From NCBI GenBank assembly GCA_025449695.1, contig JANWIW010000004.1, positions 1 to 37,955 of the forward strand: a stretch of 37,955 bases of DNA. Direction: 5' to 3'. Source of the DNA: Minisyncoccota bacterium. GTDB lineage: Bacteria > Patescibacteriota > Minisyncoccia > UBA6257 > 2-01-FULL-56-20. The position numbers and the translations under genes were made by a program. Shown here one piece after another: positions 1 to 7,515 of the stretch. The notes beneath the pieces were generated by a model. The model worked only from the letters and a program-made list of their open reading frames with translations. It was not told where the DNA came from and ran no database searches. Every line of letters starts with the position of its first letter. Within the stretch, counting starts at the first letter, position 1.

Positions 1-542
<542 letters not shown>

Positions 543-872
543 ATGGGAATCCCGATCATGTCACGACCCAAAGAAGCCCGGGTAAGTTTTATCACGGTAG
601 TCGCACACAACGCCGAGGAGATGGGCGATCTGCTGAGCCAATCGACCGACGCCGACGTGGCAGTGGTCTTCCAGCAGGACGACGATCTTCTGATCCTGGC
701 GAAAGGCCGCGCAGCGGCCTACTGCGCCAAGATCCCGTACGCTAACGCGAAGTACGGAGGTGGCCTGGTGACCGTCAGAGTCTCGGTCTACCCCGAGAAC
801 GAGCAGTTCCTCGTTCCGCTGGCTGCGCGGACGAGCGTGGAATCTGCGGCTACGACCGCCACCGTGCAGTGA
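543..872 (+). CDS. hypothetical protein, 109 aa (start uncertain)
   Basis: This is a compact soluble protein with alternating hydrophobic segments (SFITVVAHNAEEMGDLL, DVAVVFQQDDDLLILAKG, VTVRVSVYP) that suggest a small alpha/beta fold. No family is recognised. The ATG at 543 has GAGAGG directly abutting it, which is too close for normal use. The ATG at 558 (MSRPKEAR) has the same motif about 15 nt away, so neither start is ideal. A perfect 12-bp hairpin follows the stop at once, which supports a real, monocistronic gene. It resembles the Shine-Dalgarno/terminator class of accessory genes elsewhere in the window more than its housekeeping neighbours. Confidence 0.55.
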   Translation: MGIPIMSRPKEARVSFITVVAHNAEEMGDLLSQSTDADVAVVFQQDDDLLILAKGRAAAYCAKIPYANAKYGGGLVTVRVSVYPENEQFLVPLAARTSVESAATTATVQ

Positions 873-882
873 TCCAGCGACG

Positions 883-922
883 CCACTGGAACGCTTCGCG
901 GCAAGGCGGGGCGTTCCAGTGG
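883..922 (+). terminator. hairpin after the 109-aa gene
   Basis: CCACTGGAACGC and GCGTTCCAGTGG form a perfect 12-bp stem around a 16-nt loop, starting 10 nt after the TGA. There is no long T-run, so it may act as a 3'-end stabiliser as much as an intrinsic terminator. Confidence 0.55.
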
Positions 923-984
923 ATCCAGGTCCCATGAAGGACCCGAATCATGCAAAGCGACCGATTCCGGTCGTCTTTTGCTTT

Positions 985-1545
985 TTATACGCGTTCTACG
1001 TACTCTCCCGTCTCCGTGTTGATGCGGATCACCTGGTCCTGATCCACGAAGAGCGGGACGTTCACCTTCGCGCCGCCCTCGATAGTCACCGTCTTGGTGC
1101 CGCCCTGGGCGGTGTTGCCCTTGATCCCCGGAGGCGCCTCGATCACTTTGAAATCCATCTTGATCGGCATCTTCACCTTGATGACCTTGTCGTTGAAAAT
1201 ATAGGTCTCCACCTCGGTATTGGCCTTCAGGAACTTGGCGGAGTCGACGATCTGGCCTTCGGCAAGCGAGAAACGCGCCTTGGGGTCGCCCTTCTAGTGG
1301 AACCAATACTCGCCGCGATTGGCGTACAGGAAGACCGCGGTTTGGCGCTCCACTTCCGCTTCCTCGAAGCTGTCCGAGGCCTGCCAGTTGCGGTCCAGTA
1401 TCTTGCCAGTCACGAGGTTCCTGATCTTCGTCTGCACAACAGCCTTGCGCTGCTGCATGCGCAAGAAATTGGACTCGATGACCTCATAGGGATCCCCTTC
1501 ATAGACAAAGAGGGCGCCTTTCTTTAATTCGGTATATGCCAGCAT
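985..1545 (-). pseudogene. efp: elongation factor P, reading frame interrupted by one in-frame TAG
   Basis: EF-P binds between the ribosomal P and E sites and relieves stalling on polyproline. The first part (MLAYTELKKGALFVYEGDPY to RGEYWFH) is the KOW-like domain I. After a TAG at 1296-1294 the same frame continues as KGDPKARFSLAEGQIVDS and then the OB-fold domains, ending in the typical TGEYVERV at a TAA. No base is gained or lost, so one substitution (for example GAG to TAG) explains the break. The ORF track reports two pieces because of this stop. The domain I loop reads LRMQQRKA, so the position usually carrying the modified Lys or Arg is Gln. No Shine-Dalgarno precedes the ATG at 1545. 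It could be a pseudogene, a readthrough gene or a consensus error. Confidence 0.85.
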
Positions 1546-1559
1546 GGACTTGGTGATGT

Positions 1560-1628
1560 TCTATACGTTCTAACGAGAAAACGTACCGCGATTAGAACGA
1601 TTACAACGATTTTAGAACGACTAGAACT
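1560..1628. repeat. GTTCTAACG/TTAGAACGATT word repeat upstream of efp
   Basis: The spacer consists of repeated near-identical words (GATTAGAACG, GATTACAACG, TTTTAGAACG) facing an inverted copy (CGTTCTAACG), so the RNA can fold on itself. A related cluster (TTAGAACGATTAGAAC, GTTACAACGGTTACAAC) lies at about 2088-2122 on the other side of khpA. This is one of several simple-word palindromic families in the window. Confidence 0.6.
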
Positions 1629-1682
1629 ATAGATGACGTCCGATATTTTAACGCGAAACCCTCACGCTGTCGAGAAGACGGC

Positions 1683-1710
1683 GCGCCCCGCACCATAGGG
1701 TGCGGGGCGC
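1683..1710 (-). terminator. GC-rich hairpin after khpA
   Basis: GCGCCCCGCACC and GGTGCGGGGCGC form a perfect 12-bp stem with a 4-nt loop, 18 nt downstream of the khpA stop in the minus direction. No T-tract follows. Confidence 0.6.
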
Positions 1711-1727
1711 GGACGCAAAAGTACCTT

Positions 1728-2021
1728 TTATACGGTTCCCTCTTCGGCCGGTTGCTGGCTCCTCAATCCGCCTTCCGGCTCCTCGATCTTCAGATTGACC
1801 CGGGCGTCGTTCTTGATGCCCACGATCCTGAGGAGAGAGCGGATGGCCTTGGCGGTGGAACCCTGCCGGCCCACCACGTGGCCCATGTCCTGGGCGTTCA
1901 CGTGCAGGGTCAAGAGAACGCCGCGCTCGTCTACCTTGCGTTCCACGCGCACATCATCCGGATGGTCCACCAGCGCTTTCACCAAGAATTCCAGGAAGTT
2001 CTTGTCTGGGGTTTCAGCCAT
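1728..2021 (-). CDS. khpA: KH-domain RNA-binding protein KhpA
   Basis: KhpA is a small single-KH RNA-binding protein (YlqC family) that in Gram-positives partners KhpB/Jag. The 97-aa product shows the KH core with the GxxG-type loop: GHVVGRQGSTAKAIRSLLRI at about residues 46-65. It is preceded by the beta strand LLTLHVNAQDM. The C-terminus is Gln/Glu-rich. It lies downstream of rpsP on the same strand, a common rpsP-khpA order in bacteria. There is no Shine-Dalgarno before the ATG. It stops at TAA, followed by a GC-rich hairpin. Confidence 0.88.
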   Translation of the reverse strand: MAETPDKNFLEFLVKALVDHPDDVRVERKVDERGVLLTLHVNAQDMGHVVGRQGSTAKAIRSLLRIVGIKNDARVNLKIEEPEGGLRSQQPAEEGTV

Positions 2022-2158
2022 TTCAGAATGTTCTAGGCGCTGTAAGCGTTCGATCGGCCTGAAGCCTCGTTCTATTCGTGGTTCACGCTTAGAACGATTA
2101 GAACAGTTACAACGGTTACAACTTTATCAGTCGACCTTTCGCGTCGTATCCAAACTTG

Positions 2159-2599
2159 CTAAGCTGCAGGCTCTTCGGCGGGAGCTTCGGCCGCAGGGGC
2201 TTCAGCCTCCTTGTCCGCCGTAGCTTCAGCGGAGACGGGAGCAGCAGCGGGCATATCTTCCTTCTTCACGGGCTCGCCCGCCGCAGCCTTGCCTTGCTCT
2301 TCCGAAGCCTCGGGTGAAGGAGAGGCGGAGGTGGGACGCGCCATCGGGATGGCCTTCTTCGGCGCGTTCACTACCCCAGTCCTTACAAGGAGATTATGGA
2401 CGGTGAGCGAGGGCGCGGCGCCGACGCCGATCCAGTACTGTACGCGCTCGGCCTTCACGTTCGCCTGCTTGGTGCGCGGGTCGTACGAACCGAGATCTTC
2501 GGTCGGAGGAGCCCCCATTTTGGAGCGCGCCGGCGCTACCACCAGGCGGTAGCTCGGCTGATGCTTCTTGCCGATGCGTTGCAAGCGGATGGTCAACAT
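2159..2599 (-). CDS. rpsP: 30S ribosomal protein S16 with an Ala/Glu-rich C-terminal tail
   Basis: S16 is a 30S assembly protein that binds 16S rRNA helices in the body. Residues 1-80 carry the family core: MLTIRLQRIGKKHQPSYRLV, then LGSYDPRT and RVQYWIGVGAAPSLTVHNLL. The remaining roughly 65 residues are low-complexity Ala/Glu/Pro/Lys, longer than the usual S16 of about 80-100 aa. Such tails occur in other reduced bacteria. The frame ends at TAG, so TAG is used as an ordinary stop here. No Shine-Dalgarno is visible. It is first in a probable rpsP-khpA transcription unit. Confidence 0.92.
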   Translation of the reverse strand: MLTIRLQRIGKKHQPSYRLVVAPARSKMGAPPTEDLGSYDPRTKQANVKAERVQYWIGVGAAPSLTVHNLLVRTGVVNAPKKAIPMARPTSASPSPEASEEQGKAAAGEPVKKEDMPAAAPVSAEATADKEAEAPAAEAPAEEPAA

Positions 2600-2952
2600 G
2601 TGGGCTGTATGATAACGCCTCCGGGCAGTTTGGTCAATATTGCCAGCTTTCTTGACCCTTGTCTTCCGAGGTTATAGGGTAATCTCAGTGAGAGGCGGGG
2701 TTGGACGCCCGCCTCGGAATTCACTACTACGTCTACCGTCGAGTAAGCTGCCTAGAGTCGTTCCCATCCCTTCCATGAGGAAGCGGCGCAAGAGCGAAGG
2801 CCGGAGGTCCGAATCCTCCTATAAGATGTCTGCAAAGCTTTGTTGTCTCGGCGGTTAAAATCTATCTCGAACCGGGCGCAGCACATGCTGCGCCTTCGTC
2901 ATTATTCCTCTATAGAAATGCGCTTTGTGTTGGTTATAAATATCAATCTCGC
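2600..2952. other. non-coding spacer with hairpins upstream of rpsP
   Basis: No credible protein gene is seen. Structure includes a stem GAGGCGGG/CCCGCCTC at 2692-2715, a tRNA T-arm-like GGAGGTCCGAATCCTCC near 2804-2820, and a strong palindrome at 2875-2894. I could not build a tRNA, tmRNA, RNase P or SRP RNA from it: no acceptor partner for the T-arm-like stem and no conserved core motifs. A structured RNA remains possible. Confidence 0.35.
2875..2894. terminator. perfect palindromic hairpin
   Basis: GGCGCAGCA and TGCTGCGCC form a 9-bp stem with a 2-nt centre. It would be a tight hairpin on either strand; on the plus strand TTCGTCATT follows. No recognised gene ends here, so it may end a non-coding transcript. 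Confidence 0.35.
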
Positions 2953-3072
2953 TGTCATTCCGGCCTTGCAGTGTCCTTCCATAGCTTCAGCGGAGGAGGA
3001 TCCAGAGGTCTCCTGGATCCCGAATAGCCCAGCCCCAGTTTTCCAAACTGGAGCTGGGCTTCCGGGATGACA
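2953..3072. repeat. nested palindromic REP-like element
   Basis: The outer ends are TGTCATTCCGG and CCGGGATGACA. Inside sit two further hairpins: GGATCCAGAGGTCTCCTGGATCC and an AGCCCAGC...GCTGGGCT stem. Elements with the same TGTCATTC/GATGACA ends but different centres recur at about 6702, 7377 and 8277. Confidence 0.75.
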
Positions 3073-3107
3073 AACGGATAGGGAGATCGATCTTCCGAAC
3101 CGCCTCC

Positions 3108-3839
3108 TCAGCCGCCCGAGATGCTATATCCTCCATCCACGAGGATCGTCTGGCCGGTCATGAAACTGGCGCGGTCGCTGGCCAGGAAAAGTATGGCTTC
3201 GGCGATCTCTTCGGGCCGGGCAATCCGGCCAAGCAACGCCCGCTTGACCTTCGCCCAGGTTTCCTCGTTCCAGGTCTTCGTCATTTCCGTATCGGTGAAG
3301 CCCGGCGAAACCGCGTTCACGGCTATGACAGGGGCGAACTCGCGCGCCAGGGTCGCGGTGAGATTGATGATGGCCGCTTTCGATGCGGAGTACGCCGCCC
3401 GGCTGGAAGTGATGCCATAACCGCGTATAGAGCTTATGTTCACTATGCGACCACCGCCTTTCACCTGCATATGGGGAATGACCGCGCGGCAAAAACGCAC
3501 CGTGCCGAGCACGTTCACGTCGAAGACGTCTTTCCATTCCTCGTCCGTTTGCTTCAGAAACTCGCTCTGCGGGTTGGTGATACCCGCGCAGTTTATCAGA
3601 GCGTCCACCCTGCCCGTCTTGACTATGGCCTCTTCGACCGCCGTGCGGACAGCCGCATCGTCATGAACATCCGCCGTAACGGCGTGAGTCTTCAGCTCCG
3701 CGGCGAGCGCTTTCAGCTCCTCGTTCATGTCCCGCCCGTGGAGCACCACCGTGGCGCCATATTGCGCGGCGAGCCGCGCGGTAGCGCCGCCTATGCCGCG
3801 CGAAGAGCCGGTGATTAAAATGGTCTTTCCTTCGAGCAT
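3108..3839 (-). CDS. short-chain dehydrogenase/reductase (FabG-like)
   Basis: This is an NAD(P)-dependent oxidoreductase of the classical SDR family; the substrate cannot be told from sequence. It shows the cofactor motif TGSSRGIG near the N-terminus, NCAG (classical NNAG), the catalytic SSIRGYG...YSASK with Ser, Tyr and Lys, then the NAVSPGFTDTEM segment and a C-terminal GQTILVDGGYSISGG. FabG is the closest well-known relative, but no other fatty-acid genes are nearby. I place the start at 3839 (MLEGKTIL), not 3857, because TATAAT ends 6 nt before this ATG, which predicts a leaderless mRNA. Length is 243 aa, normal for the family. Confidence 0.88.
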   Translation of the reverse strand: MLEGKTILITGSSRGIGGATARLAAQYGATVVLHGRDMNEELKALAAELKTHAVTADVHDDAAVRTAVEEAIVKTGRVDALINCAGITNPQSEFLKQTDEEWKDVFDVNVLGTVRFCRAVIPHMQVKGGGRIVNISSIRGYGITSSRAAYSASKAAIINLTATLAREFAPVIAVNAVSPGFTDTEMTKTWNEETWAKVKRALLGRIARPEEIAEAILFLASDRASFMTGQTILVDGGYSISGG

Positions 3840-3845
3840 GGCTGG

Positions 3846-3851
3846 ATTATA
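3846..3851 (-). promoter_or_regulatory. -10 box of a leaderless promoter (SDR gene)
   Basis: TGGGTTATAAT on the minus strand contains TATAAT, followed by 6 nt (CCAGCC) and ATG. Transcription should start at or next to the A of the start codon. Confidence 0.65.
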
Positions 3852-3897
3852 ACCCATTCTTTACACACAGGCGACCATTATTAATTAGCTACAGCCG

Positions 3898-3925
3898 TGT
3901 CATTCCCGCGCAGGCGGGAATCAGG
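3898..3925. repeat. 28-bp REP-like inverted repeat, left copy
   Basis: TGTCATTCCCGCGCAGG and the rest of this 28-mer are the exact reverse complement of 4236-4263. Each copy is itself palindromic around GCGCAGGC. Together the two copies frame the GIY-YIG gene, and this copy overlaps its stop codon. Confidence 0.9.
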
Positions 3926-4223
3926 GCGAGCATTCATCAATGAAATTACAGTAGAGATCGCGCCATTCAGGGTTCATGCTCTCGATGAGCCGTATCTTCC
4001 ACTCCCTGTTCCATTTCTTGATCTGCTTTTCTCGTTTAATGGCTGACTCCACATCTGAGGTACTTTCAAAATGCACGAGAATACTCACGCCGTACCACGA
4101 GGTAAAGCCTTTAAAGATATGTAACTTATGCTCGCCTACTCTCTTTAAAAGATCGCTGGTTACGCCCGTGTAAAGCACTCGGTGCGGCTCGTTCGTAAGG
4201 ATATAAACGTAGTAGGTCTTTAT
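3921..4223 (-). CDS. GIY-YIG endonuclease-like protein, start codon apparently ATA
   Basis: This is a small single-domain GIY-YIG nuclease-like protein (UPF0213/YhbQ type, about 100 aa). It shows TYYVYILTNEPHRVLYTGVT at the N-terminus (the GIY-YIG core), then SAIKREKQIKKWNREWKIRL and MNPEWRDLY, as in this family. The track starts at an internal GTG, but the conserved N-terminus extends upstream to IKTYYVYIL, where the family normally has M-K. The codon there is ATA at 4223, with an in-frame TAG further up and no ATG between. The gene therefore uses AUA, starts internally, or has decayed. It lies exactly between perfect 28-bp inverted repeats, which suggests a mobile cassette. Confidence 0.8.
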   Translation of the reverse strand: MKTYYVYILTNEPHRVLYTGVTSDLLKRVGEHKLHIFKGFTSWYGVSILVHFESTSDVESAIKREKQIKKWNREWKIRLIESMNPEWRDLYCNFIDECSP

Positions 4224-4235
4224 TCCTCGACCCTA

Positions 4236-4263
4236 CCTGATTCCCGCCTGCGCGGGAATGACA
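4236..4263. repeat. 28-bp REP-like inverted repeat, right copy
   Basis: CCTGATTCCCGCCTGCG and the rest are the exact reverse complement of 3898-3925. Confidence 0.9.
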
Positions 4264-4287
4264 ACGCTTGGGGATTGCTCAAGCACA

Positions 4288-5988
4288 TCACTCACGAATC
4301 ATCCATTTCAGCGACGCTTGCAGGTTTCCGCCTACCTTCTTCCCGGGGTTGAAGACGCCCTGCGGATCGAAGATGCGCTTCACTTCCTTAAAGAGGCCCG
4401 TAACCTTGCGGCCGTACATCTTTTGGAGATAAGGGGTGCGGATGAGCCCGTCGTTATGCTCGGCAGTGATGGAACCCTTATATTTCAGGACCAGGGCGTA
4501 CACCTCGTCCATGACCTTGGGAACCATGGCGCGCGCCTTGGGGTCCTTGAAATCCATGAGCGGGATCACGTGGAAATTGCCGTCGCCGTTGTGGCCGGCC
4601 AAGGTGGCGGTCATCTTGTCTTTGTATTTTGCGAGGATGGCCTGGAGCTCGGGTAGGAACTTCGGCAGGTGGCGGGGCTGGACGATGACGTCGTCCACGA
4701 CCGGCAGCGTATGCTGCCCATGAACGTGCTGGCGGAGGAGATTGAAGCTTTCCCGCCGGATCGTCCAATACTTCTTTTCCTCCGGCTCGTGGCCGGTCAG
4801 GTGCATTACCACTCCGAACTTCCGCATTGCTTTCTCGAGTGATTGGAGCCGGGGCCGGATCTCCTTTTCGCTCTCGCCGGTCAGCTCGGCCAGGATCACG
4901 AGTTTCGGCATGCCGTGTTCGCGGACAAGCATCTCGAGATCCGGCAGGAAGCTCCATAGGAACTTCAGCCAGCCCGTCTTCACCCGGGCCAGGATGGCCG
5001 GGAAGAAGCGGATGGCAAGCTTCAGGGTCTTGTCGTCGTAGCATTCCAGGCTTTCCGGCTTGAACTTCAGAAGGGCGTTCGTGATCTCCGCTATCATGCC
5101 CATGTCCCTCAGAAAAATCACCGCCATGAGCGAATGCGGGTTCGGACGGACCAGCTTGAAGGTGATCTCGGTCACGAAGCCGAGCGTCCCCTGCGACCCG
5201 ACCAGAAGCCGGGTCAAATCGAACACCTTCTTCTCCTTATCCCATACGTTCCACAGATAATATCCCGCCGAGTTCTTGGATACGTCCGGCCTCGCGGCCA
5301 TGATGATCCTGTAGTTCCGCTCGATGAGGCGGTGAACTTTGCGGTAGATATCTCCCTCCAGGCTCTTCTCCTTCAATTTCTTTCCCAGTTCCGCGCGCCC
5401 GAGCGGGCGGAAGACATGTTCATCTCCGTCCGCGAGTACCATCTTCAGTTCCGCGATATAATCCTCCGTCTTGCCGTACAATAAGGTCTTCTCGCCGCCG
5501 GAGTTATTGGAAACCATGCCTCCCACCGTGCAGATCTCCCGGGAGGCCGGATAGGAAGGCATGATAAGGCGGTGCGCGAGGGTCCGCTTCTCGAACTTGC
5601 GGTAGAACATGCCGGGCTGGACCCGCGCTTCGCCTTCGGTCGGCAGGCCCTTCGCGCTTTTGCCTTTCTTTTCCGTGAGGCCCAGGAACTTGTTCAAATG
5701 GGCGTTCATGTCGACGACGATAGAACGGGTGAGCGGCCCCCCGGTCATGTCCGTGCCGCCGGAGCGGGCAGTGAGGGAAATGCCTTTGTCCTTCTTCTTA
5801 GCCGCGACCGCCCAACGCACCAGGCGCTTCAGGTCCTCGGCGTTCTTGGGCCGCGCCACGAGCCGGGGCCGCACCTCGAAGATGGAAGCGTCCCGGCTGG
5901 CCTTGGCCAGTGCAGCATCATCGTCGCGCAGTTCGCCCTTAAAAAATGTGCGGATGTCCGTGATGATATCCTTTTTCCCCGCGCGCAT
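4288..5988 (-). CDS. FAD-binding oxidase/dehydrogenase, GlcD / D-lactate dehydrogenase type
   Basis: This is a flavoprotein of the 2-hydroxyacid dehydrogenase group, which oxidises substrates such as D-lactate or glycolate; the exact substrate is not known. Domains in order: FAD_binding_4 with RPKNAEDLKRLVRWAV, the SGGTDMTGGPL FAD loop, ICTVGGMVSNNSGGEKTLLYG and GSQGTLGFVTEITF; then the FAD-oxidase C-terminal domain with LAGHNGDGNFHVIPLMD, the conserved GHxGDGNxH motif. The C-terminal IFDPQGVFNPGKKV is typical. The track begins at 6249, but I choose the ATG at 5988 (MRAGKKDI), because TATACT ends 6 nt before it and the upstream frame overlaps another gene. Length is 567 aa. It would be leaderless. 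Confidence 0.88.
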   Translation of the reverse strand: MRAGKKDIITDIRTFFKGELRDDDAALAKASRDASIFEVRPRLVARPKNAEDLKRLVRWAVAAKKKDKGISLTARSGGTDMTGGPLTRSIVVDMNAHLNKFLGLTEKKGKSAKGLPTEGEARVQPGMFYRKFEKRTLAHRLIMPSYPASREICTVGGMVSNNSGGEKTLLYGKTEDYIAELKMVLADGDEHVFRPLGRAELGKKLKEKSLEGDIYRKVHRLIERNYRIIMAARPDVSKNSAGYYLWNVWDKEKKVFDLTRLLVGSQGTLGFVTEITFKLVRPNPHSLMAVIFLRDMGMIAEITNALLKFKPESLECYDDKTLKLAIRFFPAILARVKTGWLKFLWSFLPDLEMLVREHGMPKLVILAELTGESEKEIRPRLQSLEKAMRKFGVVMHLTGHEPEEKKYWTIRRESFNLLRQHVHGQHTLPVVDDVIVQPRHLPKFLPELQAILAKYKDKMTATLAGHNGDGNFHVIPLMDFKDPKARAMVPKVMDEVYALVLKYKGSITAEHNDGLIRTPYLQKMYGRKVTGLFKEVKRIFDPQGVFNPGKKVGGNLQASLKWMIRE

Positions 5989-5994
5989 GGAGAA

Positions 5995-6000
5995 AGTATA
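5995..6000 (-). promoter_or_regulatory. -10 box of a leaderless promoter (oxidase gene)
   Basis: GCTATACT followed by TTCTCC and ATG on the minus strand; the -10 to ATG gap is 6 nt. Confidence 0.6.
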
Positions 6001-6016
6001 GCATTTAAAATTGTTC

Positions 6017-6053
6017 GCCCCGCAGGTTCCGATATCGGAGGTTCCTGCGGGGC
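6017..6053 (-). terminator. hairpin after a small membrane-protein gene
   Basis: GCCCCGCAGG and CCTGCGGGGC form a perfect 10-bp stem, 24 nt past the stop of the 54-aa gene in the minus direction. Confidence 0.65.
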
Positions 6054-6077
6054 TTGGTTGGACTGCGGCGACCGGCG

Positions 6078-6242
6078 CTAGAGAATGCGCGCCAGGCACG
6101 GCCACCGCTCGATCGTGCGCTCCGACCACTGGTCGATCTCGCTCGAATAGTAATCGAGCGCGAGGCGGCCTGCGGCCACTGCGATTCCAGCCGCTGTCAT
6201 CTTCAGGATGACCATCAGCAACTCGATGAATAAGCCTTGCAT
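6078..6242 (-). CDS. 54-aa predicted membrane peptide
   Basis: This gene is below the ORF-track cutoff. A good Shine-Dalgarno (TGAGGAGTGAGAG) precedes the ATG at 6242. The peptide begins MQGLFIELLMVILKMTAAGI and continues with a hydrophobic helix to about residue 29, then a polar helix (DYYSSEIDQWSERTIERW). It ends at TAG and is followed by a strong hairpin. The topology suggests one membrane helix with a short amphipathic tail. No family is recognised. The signals place it in the SD-bearing gene class, between two leaderless or housekeeping genes. Confidence 0.6.
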   Translation of the reverse strand: MQGLFIELLMVILKMTAAGIAVAAGRLALDYYSSEIDQWSERTIERWPCLARIL

Positions 6243-6270
6243 CTCTCACTCCTCATTGGGATTCATGCGA

Positions 6271-6297
6271 AGTCCCGGCGTTCATCGCGCCGGGACT
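6271..6297 (-). terminator. hairpin after the 94-aa membrane protein gene
   Basis: AGTCCCGGCG pairs with CGCCGGGACT around a short loop, between the stop of the 94-aa gene (6324) and the next gene's Shine-Dalgarno. Confidence 0.6.
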
Positions 6298-6323
6298 CCT
6301 AATCGGCCACTGGCCGCGCTTCA

Positions 6324-6608
6324 TCAAACGCCTACCGCATCCGCGAACCGCACGAGGAGCGGCTTACGGGTGGGGTTCTGGGCGTAGTCGGCGCGCGCCC
6401 ACTTGATGGCCTGCGGGATCGTCAACATGAACCCGAGGTAAAAGATGGCAGCGCCGGCGCCGACGATCGTGAACATCCGCTCCGGGTGGTCGGGTCCCAT
6501 CAAAATCACCATGAATCCGATGATCCCCAACACGAAGCCGGTCTCGAGCAGGTTCTCAGCTTCGTTGTAAACGGCGGCAAGCACGCGCTTGATCGTAGCC
6601 TTCTTCAT
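6324..6608 (-). CDS. 94-aa predicted membrane protein
   Basis: The product has two likely transmembrane helices (GFVLGIIGFMVILM and FTIVGAGAAIFYLGFMLTI) joined by a short HPER loop, with basic flanks. No family is recognised. The ATG at 6608 is chosen over the track start at 6755 because CCAGGAGGAA sits 8-9 nt upstream and a full promoter lies before it. The longer ORF reads through a REP-like repeat. The stop is TGA, followed by a hairpin. Each expression signal is present, so the gene looks independently transcribed. Confidence 0.65.
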   Translation of the reverse strand: MKKATIKRVLAAVYNEAENLLETGFVLGIIGFMVILMGPDHPERMFTIVGAGAAIFYLGFMLTIPQAIKWARADYAQNPTRKPLLVRFADAVGV

Positions 6609-6630
6609 AATGTCAATTCCTCCTGGATAT

Positions 6631-6659
6631 ATAATACCACATTGCTTATTAAAAGTCAA
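6631..6659 (-). promoter_or_regulatory. sigma70-type promoter, TTGACT-17-TATTAT
   Basis: The minus-strand -35 TTGACT (6659-6654) and -10 TATTAT (6636-6631) are separated by 17 bp, upstream of the Shine-Dalgarno of the 94-aa gene. Confidence 0.75.
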
Positions 6660-6701
6660 TATCACTACCCCACCGCCCGGAAGGGCCGATATTCCTCGGT
6701 T

Positions 6702-6780
6702 TGTCATTCCGGCTCCCGCCGAAGGCGAGGCCCGCCCTTGGCGAAGTCGTGCCAAAGGGCGGCAAGGCCGGGGTGAGACA
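6702..6780. repeat. REP-like element with TGTCATTCCGG ends
   Basis: The left end is TGTCATTCCGGC and the right end GGCCGGGGTGAGACA. The centre is a GCC-rich stem (CCCGCCCTTGGC facing GCCAAAGGGCGG). Confidence 0.65.
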
Positions 6781-6797
6781 GGTGCCGGACAACAACA

Positions 6798-7382
6798 CTA
6801 GCGCAAACGCTTGATCTCATTGCCTTCGAAGGCCACGAGGCGGGACGGGCGGCCCTGTTTGCGTCCCCCGTCCACGTAAAGGTCTACCCGCGGCCCGAAA
6901 TACTCCTCGGCATCGCGGATGGAGCGGGCGGGCGGGCTCCCTTCCGGATTCGCGGACGGCGCGACGAGCGGGCCCGTCTTCCGAAGGAGGGCGCGCAATA
7001 TTGCCGGCCCCGGCACGCGGAAGGCGAGAGTGCGGGTGCCCCGATGGAGATACTCGAATTTTTGATGCGGTACCGGCAGGATGACGCTCACCGGTCGCCG
7101 TCTACCCTGTTTACCCCGAGTATGGTCGAGGGAAGCTTGTCGAAGGGGCCAACTCCTGCTCAAGAACGCGCGCTCCTTAGGCGCGAGCTTTACCCCGAAC
7201 CGTTCCAGTTCCTTGGGACCGGAGATAAGGATTATAAAAGGCTTTTTCTTGTTCCTGCCCTTCAAGCGGTAAATGCGGGAGACCGTCTTTTCAGACAGGG
7301 CGCTGCCGACCACGCCGTAGATGGTATCCGTGAGGATCACCGCCACGCCGCCCCGGCGTAAGATATCTACAAGATATGTCAT
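6798..7382 (-). CDS. L-threonylcarbamoyladenylate synthase (Sua5/YrdC/YwlC) with an in-frame repeat insertion
   Basis: This enzyme makes threonylcarbamoyl-AMP from threonine, bicarbonate and ATP for the t6A modification of ANN-decoding tRNAs. The product (194 aa from the ATG at 7382, MTYLVDILRR) shows the YrdC core: AVILTDTIYGVVGSAL, RIYRLKGRNKKKPFIILI, PVSVILPVP, and PLVAPSANPEGSPPA. Family members read WPGPVSVIL. Here WP is separated from PVSV by about 16 residues (LRQASLDHTRGKQGRR) encoded by a dispersed repeat carrying CCCTTCGACAAGCTT and CTCGGGGTAAACA. The start ATG lies inside another REP-like element. Stop is TAG. Activity of the expanded protein is untested. Confidence 0.82.
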   Translation of the reverse strand: MTYLVDILRRGGVAVILTDTIYGVVGSALSEKTVSRIYRLKGRNKKKPFIILISGPKELERFGVKLAPKERAFLSRSWPLRQASLDHTRGKQGRRRPVSVILPVPHQKFEYLHRGTRTLAFRVPGPAILRALLRKTGPLVAPSANPEGSPPARSIRDAEEYFGPRVDLYVDGGRKQGRPSRLVAFEGNEIKRLR

Positions 7383-7504
7383 TCCCGCGCCGCGTCCTTC
7401 CGTAGCCTTGCGCGAAGGCGGAGCGGCGGGAATCAGGGAACGCGCCGTTTTACCTGATCCCCGCCGGAGTTTATGCCGCACCCCGATGCGGGACGGGGAT
7501 GACA
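7377..7504. repeat. REP-like element between tpiA and sua5
   Basis: The ends are TGTCATTCCCGC and GGGGATGACA, with internal GC-rich hairpins (GCGGGAATCAGGG, CCTGATCCCCGC). The left end supplies the sua5 start codon. Confidence 0.65.
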
Positions 7505-7515
7505 GGATTTTCCTT

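Noticed and set aside
2790-2835. tRNA or tmRNA 3' end (GGAGGTCCGAATCCTCC)
   Set aside because: No matching 5' acceptor strand, D-arm or anticodon arm is found within 100 bases on either side, and the T-loop is atypical.
6324-6755. 143-aa version of the small membrane protein gene
   Set aside because: The extra N-terminus is encoded by a REP-like element and the promoter; the strong Shine-Dalgarno fixes the start at 6608.
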